This document shows positions 10,143 to 20,600 of a stretch of 64,000 nucleotides of DNA, piece after piece. Position 1 is the stretch's first letter. Each line of letters opens with the position of its first letter. This stretch comes from Silene latifolia (lineage: Eukaryota; Streptophyta; Magnoliopsida; Caryophyllales; Caryophyllaceae), in assembly GCF_048544455.1 (NCBI RefSeq), contig NC_133536.1, forward strand, positions 40,008,652 through 40,072,651, read 5' to 3'. The position numbers were made by a program, and so were the translations under genes. The notes beneath the pieces are model-generated. The model was not told the origin of the DNA. It did no database searches and worked only from the letters and a program-made list of their open reading frames with translations.

Positions 10143-12668
10143 TGTAGATACCCAGTATCTGCTGAGACTCCAACAAACACCCGATGATTATCGGACTATA
10201 ACATGTTTTGGAATCGCGGCGTTTGATCGACAGATTGTGTACAACTTCACGTCGGAAAACTTAAAACGATTTCGAAAATAAAACATTTCAAAAATACCTG
10301 GAGTGTTTAATGCACGACGACGGGGTCGCAATGACACTAACTAGAGTCAAAACCGACACCGGACCAAAAACCGACTCAACAATTCAAATCCCAACTCCAA
10401 CAACGAGTCAAACCGAGTCAACCACCAAAAACAAAACATTTCAAACCTTCTACCTTAAGTTTTCCCGGATTCATGAATGGTCAAGTACTAAACATGTGAC
10501 TACAAAACCTAGGATAGAACAAATCATGATTGCATTTGTGTGAAAGCGACAAGACACCTCGAAGACCCGCAACGTGGCTCGCGCCTCTTTGAGCAGCCCA
10601 GGTGGCCACATCGCTCAAAACTCATACAACCACTCATTTCCCTATAAATACCCCTCAAATTCCCCAATTTGAGAACTTACGCGAGCGTCCGCCCCTCTTT
10701 TCTGCCTTAAAATTCTCGACTCGACTTCTTAAGTCACAATCCGACGCGTATTTGCGACCTACCGATCGTAAATACAAGCCTTACATATTGTTTGGTACCG
10801 TCATCGTGCATTAAATCACTTGACCGACCACTTCGACCACTACACCGTCACTAATCTTAAAACACTCTTTTTACTTACCAAAACGGTTTTAAACCGAATT
10901 TTTTCCGACCAAACGAGTTGTTACACTTACGTCGGTCACTCGCCATAACCAAACATGTAAGTATGAGGGTGTAAAAATCCTCTTTTTATCATGTTTCATT
11001 TGTTTCATGACTATAACATGTTAAAACGTGCATAACATGAACCAAAACATGGGATAAACGAGCCAAAACTGATTTTTGGCCTGAGACAGAAGCCCCTTGG
11101 TTCGTCGGCTTGCCCGCGCATAAATGGGGTATCCAGGTCAGAGATCAACCGTGTTTGTTCTCGTCTTTCCCCTTTAATTCATTTTCATATTTGTAATCGG
11201 TTTTTACCATTTTAAATATTTTCAAACCCTTTTTTATTTCATTTTATTTGTTTTAACCTTAAAACATTTTTCACCCTTGGTTCCTCATACCATGACGGTT
11301 AAATCCGTGTTTCGGTGATAATATTTGGTTAATAACATTTAAAAGGTATTTTAAAGCCTTTTATTTTATTTTTGGGAGGTATTTTAAAGCCTTTCATCAT
11401 TTCTTTACATTTACAAAGTAAACATGTTAGTCACCAACACAAAGTCATCCTTGGTTCTACATACCATGCTGGATTTTAACCCGGGTACGATGATGAGTAT
11501 CGACTAATTATATCCAAATGAACTTAAAACAATTAGTTCATAATTATTTTCAAAACTATTCATGTCAAGCTTGTCAAATCAAACCCGACACCGAATATTA
11601 TCAAAATAGTGATGATTATTCGAGTCTAGTTCTTCAAATCAACAAATGCGGTCTAAACGACCTTTCAAACCAAATCGGGTTCAAATACCCATTTCTCAAC
11701 ACGTTTTATAACGTTTTCAAAAAGTCAGAACACGGCATATAACTGTAGGGTGACCCGCGCCTAAAACAGGCCTTTCAATTCTCATTTTCAAAACCAGGGG
11801 GAGGCCCCTTGTACCGCCAGCTAGCTCGCGCCTCATGTAGTCACCTGGTACAGGGCCTGTTCCCTTTCCAGCATTAGTCTAGGACGATCCCGACTCCGGT
11901 TAGCCCGGATGACGGATCAGATGACTATTTGTTGATTCAAAATCACATTTGTGAAATGCCTTACTAAGACAAATGGATCACGTTATGCACCCTAAACCTA
12001 ATACGGTAAATGGATGTTTAATTTCCGTCTTGCATGCAAATCAATCATTAATCCAACTCGACATCTTATACTTGATACTTGGATTAAATCAACCGACTTA
12101 GAAAGCTCTCACATGTTAGGTTTAAATTATTGGATGCGCATTCATGCATTTAAACCGTTTTATCAACTTTTGTATTCAACCAACCAAGATCGATCAGTAG
12201 AGGCCTCTACCGCGGGCGGGATTGGGTGTCTGATTAAAGGGCTTCCCAATACGTACCTTCACCTCTTACTCAGAAACTTTGGATAGTGGACGACCTTATC
12301 CAGGGCGTACGAGAGTCATTCTAGAGATAGGATGCTAAAGAGGGACGATTTCCTTATCTTTAGTACCTATGTCAAACGCGCTGCTTTGTGCTTCGATTTG
12401 ACCGGAGTATAAAGTGGATTTCAAACGGGTTACAAGCATCCCACAAATGCTTGGTGGCGACTCTGAACATCTCTAATCGTTTCGAGACCCTTACCGTGAC
12501 GAAACAGACCAATCTAAAACGATCCGGTCAAAAGCATTTTTACGCCGCCGAGCGTGGCTTTAAAAAGACCGCTGCATGTCCACAGATTGGCTTGGCGTGC
12601 AGGTAGCCCGTGACTGCAGATCGGTAGGTGGCCCAAATCCACAGACCGAGACGTGGCCCATGTCCACA
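10143..12668 (+). repeat. Solo LTR of a Tat/Ogre-type element
   Basis: The 2.53-kb block starts TGTAGATACC and ends TGTCCACA. It is flanked by perfect 5-bp duplications CCATG (10138-10142 and 12669-12673). No internal region is present, so this is a solo LTR left by recombination between two LTRs. It is a different subfamily from the LTR at 4389. The overall order is the same (TATA box, ACGCGAGCGTCCGCCC string, GGTGGCGACTC near the end), but the sequence differs, including in the three GC-rich blocks. Confidence 0.85.
10643..10650 (+). promoter_or_regulatory. TATA box of the solo LTR
   Basis: TATAAATA lies upstream of the conserved ACGCGAGCGTCCGCCC string. The position relative to the LTR start is comparable to that in the 4389 LTR. 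Confidence 0.5.
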
Positions 12669-12673
12669 CCATG

Positions 12674-13187
12674 ACCTTTAGACTTGTGAAGAATACGAGA
12701 CTTTTCATGTCATATGCCACTAACACCATAGGGATCATCATTTCACTCCGTCCGATCGCCCTTGACGAAAGCATTTAGAGATTGCGGATAAAAGTAGCCT
12801 AGTTTGACACTACTTGGAGGTGACTTGATTCTATCCTCTTGGACTAATCAGTAGTTTGTAAAACTAGTTTCTATAATGAAGTACCTTTGAATGGTTTCCT
12901 ATTTAGTTAATTTCCGCCACTTAGATGAAGAAAGTGGATATTCCTTTGTAGATGCATCCCTTGATTTGTTTATGTGCTTAATGTAGGATGCATCGCCATT
13001 TTTGCAAGCCCCACCTTGCCTTGCAAGAAGGCATTTTACCTCATGGATGTCTTGTTGTGAGTTGAAGGGGCGGAGCGAGACTCGCAAATGGTCTCGTTTC
13101 TGATATGTATTAGGATTAGTTTAAATAAATGTCTTGTTTTAGTCACCTCTTTATTCGGGACGAGTAAAGGTTTAGTTTGGGGATATT
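12674..13187 (+). other. Non-coding DNA between the solo LTR and the Athila-like LTR
   Basis: No gene is supported. It continues the sequence interrupted by the solo LTR and ends in a TTTGGGGATATT tract just before the LTR, which is a plausible polypurine tract. Confidence 0.4.
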
Positions 13188-14737
13188 TGATGCGGTCCTA
13201 GAAAGCGCACTTTTAACTCCTTAATGAACCCTGTTTCGCATGCTTTTTCGCACATATTAGCATCATTTCGACGTCTTTAACTTCCTATTTGATTTTCTAT
13301 AAGATTGTAGCCCATTGTAGGAAAGGAAGCAAAATAGGCGGAAATCACGCAATTATGGAGCATTTAAGAGCTAAATTGACGATACTAATGACCAAGCATG
13401 AAGAGGAGACGAAAACTAAAAGGCCGTAACAAGATTTTAAGGCTAATGAAGTCAGCCCCCATAGCCTAGAGCCACCCCCAAGGGTTTCGGGGAAGCATTT
13501 GAAGAAAGGAGGATTTACCAGACGAGCCCAGGCGAGCACCACTATAGCCCGAGCGGGTTGACCAGCAACGCGAGCGAGCAAGAGACCAACCCGGGCGGGT
13601 TCTCAGCCAGAGTTCCCCCTTTACACTATCAGCCCGGGCGGGTTGAGCTATAGCCCGGGTAGGGCAATGTTTCCTCGCCTCCGAATTAGAAGTATATTTA
13701 CTTAATTAGCCTTGTAATCTTGTAGTAAGTATAAATACCTCTCATTCCATTAGGGTTTATAGAGATTATTAGAGGGATAATAAGGAACAATTACTTTAAT
13801 TTGCATCTTAATCTTTCAATTAGCTTAATCTATCCACAATAATTTCTAGATCTAGTCGTTGCATTGAAGAATTCTTGGGTTGTACTTGAATAAGGTGACA
13901 ATTATTCATTAATCAAAAGGTTTCTTCTTTATTATTCATCATTATTGCTCATCTCCTTACAGTTTGGTATAATTCCTTCATCTCTACTTTGTTTCTTGTT
14001 AATCCTTATTACTTACTTTGTTCATCATGTTTACTATTGCTATGATGCTTGACAACATTATTTGCATGATCAACATGATAATGTGTGAATAGTCTTCTAG
14101 TTAGGGTTAATGGGGGGATTAGGGGGAATGGTTAAAGGGTAGATCCATACTTCATGAGTTAATTTTGTTGATTAAATTGTTGTTGTAAGTTCTAGCTTCA
14201 GTGCACATGTTATGTTTGATGAAATGCTTGATTGACAACTTAGCATGATTCTCGATTTATTCAACAAAACTCGTAAGATCGGAAGCCTTGGGGATTATTA
14301 GACTATGCACTAATCTAGTGAGAAGACCGGGTGTACGCGGAAGCTAACCCGACTCAACCTATTAGCCACAGGACCAAAACTTCCGGTTCTACTTTACTAT
14401 GACCTTGACCAAGCCAAACTCATACCCTTTTGGATTTACCATTTGATCACTATATGAACCAATGACCCCCTAGTGCTTTTCACATATTGATTTCATCTTC
14501 ATTTACTTTGCTTGCTCTTACTTTCATTAGTTTACATTTTATTTCAATTGTTTTAGTTTTAGTTGTTACACTCACCTCATACCAACCAAATTGTGACACC
14601 CCTACACTATTAGAAGCCTTTTGTTAAACATTGCAATTTACACAAATTAGAAGGTAACCGTCCTTTGGGTTCGATCTCTACTTACTAAGTTGTTTGTCGA
14701 GTGATAAATATTGTCTGGTAGATTAACGACCTATCCA
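13188..14737 (+). repeat. Athila-like LTR
   Basis: The 1.55-kb block starts TGATGCGGTCC and ends CTATCCA. A TATA box (TATAAATA, 13730-13737) is followed by a leader. A GC-rich stretch at about 13520-13660 repeats a GCCCGGGCGGGTT-type motif several times. The sequence beyond 14737 is a repeat also found at 44860, which supports the right border. The left target duplication lies outside the window. Confidence 0.5.
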
Positions 14738-15191
14738 ATATGATAGTAATCACTCATTTGTATAGTCAAAATAACAATATTAGCATCAAGCGGGAGTAGT
14801 GAAAGTAATAGAAATAACAACAAGAGTATTGAAATTATCAATATTAATGCGGCAGTAGTGAAAGTAACAATAATTACGTAACAATAATTACGGCGGGAGT
14901 AGTGAAACTAACAGTAGTAATAACAAATATAATAAAAGTAACAATACTAACAATAAAAGAAAGTATATATGATTAATTAGTTAACCAATTGATTTAAGTA
15001 AAATATTAATAGCGAGAGTAATGAATTTGTCTCATAACTTATTTAATCGTAATTTTAAGATATGTCATATAAAAATATATTAATGATAAAATTTATGAGC
15101 TATGTAACTTTAAAGTTATTTTATTTAACTGAAATTAAATTTTAATGCTAAATAAAAAGGTAGCCCGAGCGAGATCGGACACTAATACTAG
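14738..15191 (+). mobile_element. Helitron-like 3' tail, copy A
   Basis: It shares several hundred bases with 44860-45312, including repeated GGGAGTAGTGAAAGTAACA-type units. It ends with GTAGCCCGAGCGAGATCGG, then CTAG followed by T. A GC-rich hairpin-like block about 10 nt before a CTAG end and a following T are Helitron 3'-end features. The 5' part is cut off by the Athila-like element. Confidence 0.5.
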
Positions 15192-16616
15192 TATTGGGAA
15201 TGACCCTTAAACAGGTGAATTCGATAGTTAGTCAATGATAAAAACAACAGCCTAAATAAAATTCGACAAAAAAAAATCAAAAGTTGGGAACCAGAAAATT
15301 AATAGTTAGCCAGTTAGGTATACGAGTATATCTTAAGACAGAATAATTTTTAATAATTTATGACAAAAGCCAGTCAAATTTTCGTTGATTAGTATGAATC
15401 TGAATTCTCTGTCACATAACCCTTTTGTTATATTTACACAAATTGTTTTAAAGGTTAATGCTTATGTGTTAAATGAAGAACTAGTGGAATAAAAGATGAG
15501 ATACGGAATTGGAACATAGAATTCGGAATTGATTAGTACTCCGTTCGTTCATTTTTTTTATGGTGACGAGGGAACCGGCAGCTGCTACTACTAGCAGCTG
15601 CTACCTTTAGTGCGTACCAAGTAAACGCTTAAATATACATAATAGCCTGCAAATCATGTATATCAGGTAAGACATCCAAGAATAACAGGTTCATTTCATT
15701 TTGTTAGGTCATTTTTCTTGATTTCTGGTTTGTGTTGGGAACTACATTCACTTATTTCACGTAAGAAAAGGGTAGAACTTTTTGGCGTTGGTTAATACTC
15801 ATGCTCCGTAAGTTACAACTTCATTTAAGCATACTAGTCTCTTCAATTTTTATCAAGTTTTGTGACTCACTAATGTTAACACATGTGAGCTTCCAATATT
15901 ACTTTACCTATCTTGTCGGCTATTTCATCCTTCCACCTCTTCTCCTCTCTCTCTCTCTCGTGACTTTTCATTTTTTAGAAGAACAAATCAAACTCTTCCA
16001 CCATTTTAATTCACAAACAATAAAATAAATCTATCTTTTGTTAAGATTTACTTAGATTTGTCACAAATTGCATGTTCTTATATAATTATATATTCCCTTT
16101 TATTTGATAAATATCTTCTAAAATACGAAAATTGTACGATTTAAATGATAAAGTTTACCTACATGACAATCAAAATACAGATTCGTTTATTTATGCAGTA
16201 TTTATAACAAAAAATGAGAATATTGATCTTAGACAAATTCTTGGTTAACAGGAAAAGGGTAAATTATATAAAGTTATATTTTCTAAATTTTAGTTTTATT
16301 GTAACGGTCTAATATTCTACTACCTCAACTCCGTTCTGTTGAATTCCAGATGTTTGCTTTATGTACAAAAATAAAGAAAATTGGTAAAAAAAAGTAATGG
16401 AAAATTAGCTAAAGTTAGGAATATTATTGTACTAAATTACCCTTATGCATATTTGGCACGGGCATATTTATATAAATGAGATGAGGGGTTGATATTTTCA
16501 ATTTTACCAAATGGGTAGTCGTACCTAATTAAATAGAAACATATGAAATTAAAATGAACATTTCGAAATATAAAATCTATGGAATTTAGCCAAACTTCGT
16601 ACCATTCACCAAAGCA
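15192..16616. other. Intergenic AT-rich DNA upstream of the hAT element
   Basis: No gene is supported. It contains MITE-like debris near 15540 (an ACTCCGTTCG string) and a palindromic GCAGCTGCTACTACTAGCAGCTGC at about 15580-15603. A CT microsatellite lies at about 15945-15960. Confidence 0.3.
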
Positions 16617-16624
16617 GTAATGAG

Positions 16625-17194
16625 CACTGGCGGTTTTGATGGCCCCCTTTGTTCGGAAATATGTAAAAGTTTGTTTTAATAAGGAACATTAAATGTTTAG
16701 TGGTTCAGTGGTTGGACACTTAACCTTTAATCTGATGATTTTGAGTTCGATCCTAAGGGAGTCATTTTTTCACTTTTATCTCATTTAGTTATAAATTGTG
16801 TTTTTAAAGCTTAGTTTTATTTTTTATTTTCAAAATTGTGTTAGTTATAAATTCGTTCTATTATTTTTTGGTAGTTTTATCAATTTTTATATAATTGCAT
16901 AACTTATAAATTTAGCATTAAATTTATTTTCAACTAAATAAAATCCTCGTATTTATTTAGTTACGATAAAATAGTATGTACTCAACTATCTATTGCGTTT
17001 AACATAAAGAAAAATCTCATATTATTAGACTACTCATTATTTGAATCCAATTTTATTTTAATTTAGTGTTTTACTTTATCTTCGCGAATTTTTGTATTTA
17101 AATTTTAGTATTTAAATTTTAGTTTCCGACTTACCGTTGCCGAAATTATTGTTAAACTTGCACCCCCTATGATCAAGTCCTAGAATCGCCCCTG
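16625..17194. mobile_element. Non-autonomous hAT-type element with an 8-bp target duplication
   Basis: Perfect 8-bp duplications GTAATGAG (16617-16624 and 17195-17202) flank a 570-bp AT-rich block. Its ends, CACTGGCGGTTTT and (reverse complement) CAGGGGCGATTCT, are imperfect terminal inverted repeats. Both features fit the hAT superfamily. It has no transposase. A tRNA-like A-box/B-box pair lies at about 16700-16757. Confidence 0.75.
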
Positions 17195-17207
17195 GTAATG
17201 AGTTAAG

Positions 17208-17487
17208 GGAGATGCATATCGTAATTAGGGTTATTTTACCAAAATGGTAAGACACTAATTTTTTATTTGATTCTAAAAACGAACATCTCAAATTATAAAA
17301 TGTATGGAATTCAGCTGGAGGGTGAATAATGATAGTCAATGTAATAAATGTATTGACTTGTTGTATACTTACTTTATATACCTTTTTTAAACGTATAGTG
17401 ATAATAAGTTAGGGGGTATGCAAATCATAATTAGGGTGATTTTACATAAATGGTAAGACGTTACTTTTTTAATTTGATTCTAAAAAT
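17208..17487. repeat. Diverged direct repeat upstream of the endoglucanase gene
   Basis: About 75 bp at 17208-17283 reappear at 17410-17487, both containing an AATTAGGGT...ATTTTAC.AAATGGTAAGAC core. Part of the unit also resembles 16490-16605. This is a local duplication in the promoter-distal region. Confidence 0.5.
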
Positions 17488-17532
17488 ATAAAGCACACGT
17501 AAGTGACGTAAACACCCCTCTTACATGGCCTT

Positions 17533-17543
17533 ATATTATAAAG
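17533..17543 (+). promoter_or_regulatory. Probable TATA box of the GH9 gene
   Basis: ATTATAAAG lies about 120 bp before the ATG and is followed by a C-rich, pyrimidine-rich leader. The spacing suits a plant Pol II promoter with a leader of about 90 nt. Confidence 0.5.
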
Positions 17544-17660
17544 CCTCCCTTCCTTCCAACCAAAAAACTTACACCCCTCCCCAAAACCAATACTCCCACT
17601 TACTAACTAATAAACCTACCCACCCCAAATAAAAATAAAAAACTAAAAAAAAAATATATA

Positions 17661-20600
17661 ATGAAACTTATTGTTGCACTCATAATAACACTACTACTTA
17701 CAAAAGTGCCCAATTTTGTGTTTTCATACCATGATTACCATGATGCATTAACAAAATGTATACTATTTTTCGAGGGCCAAAGGTCGGGCTACTTGCCACA
17801 AGACCAACGGGCCGGGTGGCGGGGTAATTCCGGTTTAGGGGATGGGTCGGACAGAGGCGTGGACCTCACGGGTGGGTATTATGATGCTGGAGACAATGTC
17901 AAGTTTAATTTTCCGATGGCGTTCACGACGACAATGTTGGCATGGAGTGTTGTGGAGTTTGGTGAATTAATGCCAACGTCTGAGGTTAGGAATTCTTTGG
18001 TTGCTATCAAATGGGCCACTGATTATCTCCTCAAGACTGTGGCCCAACCCAATAAAATTTACGTCCAGGTAAAATTGTTGCACTCCCAAGTTTAAATTCA
18101 ATAATTATAGTGGTAATTTACATTTGACTTTATATTTGTGATACCGTCTTGCGTCTTATATAACAATTTGTGAATAAAATGTTTTATTTCTTTCGAGTTA
18201 ATTGAATATGCAAATGTGAGAACAATTACGAGGACTAAGGAATTGAACTTGAGACCCAATATGTGAAAATGTTAAAGAGTCACACCAGGTGTATAGAGGG
18301 GTCTGACCCCTCTATACGTCGCCCGGTAGAACTCTATCATCTCTCTCAGTATGTCATCGGTAATTATTATATAAGACGGTTTCATACTGTAAAACGATCT
18401 TTTTATATAAAATACAATTATTTATTATAATAACAATAAATGAACGATTTTTTACGTTAAAGGACCGTCTCACAGCTTGAGACTGTCACTATGTTGTGGA
18501 AAAGTTGGCAGAAGAGTGAAGTAAAAGAGTGATAAAAGCCAAGGAGAATAAATAAGTTGATTACTAAACCGAGTATAATTTGAGGCAATTGGTCTCCCTT
18601 GTGACGGGTTACCATTTGTGGCGGATATTTTGTGAGTTAAAATGGTAATAAAATGGGTTAGTGGAGAAAGGGAACCACATAAATAGTGTTGCAGAGAGAG
18701 AAAAAGTGGGTACTTTGTGAGGTAAAATGGTATCCGTCACTCAAGAGTGACGGATATTGATGGTCACAAATGAGATTTTGTGAATTTGAGGTGGGTAGGG
18801 AGTAGGGAGTAGTGAGTAGAGTGTGGTTTTGTTGGGACTTTCTATCTGTACATCACTTGGCTTCTTTATTGGCAATTGGCGTAGTCAGTTTGTACTGTGG
18901 AGTATTAGTTGCTTTCATGTGTTATTAGTACTAGTCTTTTTTTTTTTTTTTTTTTCTTTTTTTGAATTAGTTATTAGTAATAGTTTGGAATTGGAGAAAC
19001 TTAACGTGTTGACAAGGTCATGTTTTTTTTTTTCTTTTCTGGAACTTTAACATTCAGAAGTCACAAACTACTTGGTACTTTGGAATAATAATGCAAAAAC
19101 TTAATAAGTTGCTTAATTACATACTCTACAATCTACATTAATGTGTACATATGTTGTTACGGAATATTAAAAATGGAAACTGATCTTGCGTAAGGTGGTA
19201 CTCTACAATCTACATTAATGTGTACATATGTTGTTACGGAATATTAAAAATGGAAAATGATCTTGCGTAAGGTGGTAGTATGCTACTCTATAACATTATT
19301 ATTGTTACACAAACATTGAATGTAACAATATGAATATCGGATAACGGTATAATTTGGAATTGTACAAAAATAGAGTTTTTCTTGAAGGTCATTAATTCTT
19401 GTCTCAAACCGTAGCATGTGAGTGCAAATCCTCTAACCCAATAACACAGTATATAGTTAATTAAACTACGATTAAATAAGATGTCTCACATATAATAATT
19501 CCTTTTTAAATATATGACATTCTTATTTAAGTTTTTTGTGCTTAGAGATATATTAAAGAAAACTAAAAACAAGCCACCAAATAGATCTAATTGTTTCCAA
19601 GACAAGTGTATGATTCTTGAAAATGTGTCTATTACTAGTAGTAAATAGTACGAATACTAGTTTTACAAGTTCGATTGACGAGACACAGAAATTGAGATTG
19701 TTAGTCAAACAGAGCAACAAACGTCCCGACTACAACAAGTTGAAGGAATCTCTCAACTCTTTTGACGTATGGGACAAAGTCATGAATCTATTTTGTACTA
19801 CAATAATAGGTCACGGGTTACCCCATATCTTCAAGGACTTTGTTAATTAGCCCATAACAAATCCATAAATTCATTTTTCTTGCCCATCTTTAATTTAATA
19901 CGACTAGTTATTGTTATTGTTATTGTTACTCGTATCTATTAGGGGTAGATCTGGCAAAATTGAACACACCCAATCCGAATTAGGAGTATTCGATAAAAGT
20001 TGCATAAACAAAAGTGGGAATTTTTTCGAGTGCATATTGTGACTGTCTCATCAGTTTTGTAATTTCCGGAATATGCAAGTTAGCTCAGAGGCCCTGTGCA
20101 ATAAACTCATCTTTACGGTTGTTGAAAATTGCACATTCATAAATATATACATTACGTAAGAGTGGGTCTCTTGTAAGACCGTTTACCTCAATAATAGTAT
20201 AACTCGTGTAAGATGACTTTATACAAGAATTTAAAATGGTCGTGTTGTATTGTAAATATAGGTGGGTGATCCAATAAGTGACCACAATTGTTGGGAGAGG
20301 CCAGAAGACATGGACACTAAACGGACATCCTACGTAGTTAATGCCCCAAATGCAGCCTCCGACGTAGCTGGAGAAACAGCAGCCGCTCTAGCAGCCTCCT
20401 CAATAGCATTCCGATCAGTTGACCCTGGTTATGCCGATACCTTACTAAGGAATGCCATCTCAGCATTCCAATTTGCGGATAGTTACAGGGGAGCATACAG
20501 TGACAATTCAGATATCAAAGGTGGGGCATGCCCTTATTACTGTGACTTTGATGGATATCAGGTATGCACTTTTTCTGCATTTTGTAACATCATTTTCAAT

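Larger units (their letters stand above)
8722..14737 (+). mobile_element. 3' part of an Athila-like Ty3/gypsy element, interrupted by a solo LTR
   Basis: Non-coding AT-rich DNA is interrupted at 10143-12668. It resumes until a purine-rich tract (about 13174-13187), followed by an LTR-like block at 13188-14737 that starts TGATGCGG and ends CTATCCA. The 'gacaatgtccatgctagtatgggg' type of sequence near 9025-9050 and the A/T-rich block after it resemble the long 3' untranslated part of Athila elements. No gag or pol is visible, so the element is incomplete. The lineage call comes from general resemblance only. Confidence 0.45.

Noticed and set aside
16700-16757. A tRNA gene
   Set aside because: A- and B-box-like strings exist, but no acceptor or anticodon stems can be drawn.
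18935-19050. A Phe-rich membrane peptide
   Set aside because: It is encoded by poly(T) tracts in the intron.
19617-19850. A small gene inside GH9 intron 1
   Set aside because: The 77-codon frame has no recognisable domain and no splice or promoter signals; a chance frame is more likely.
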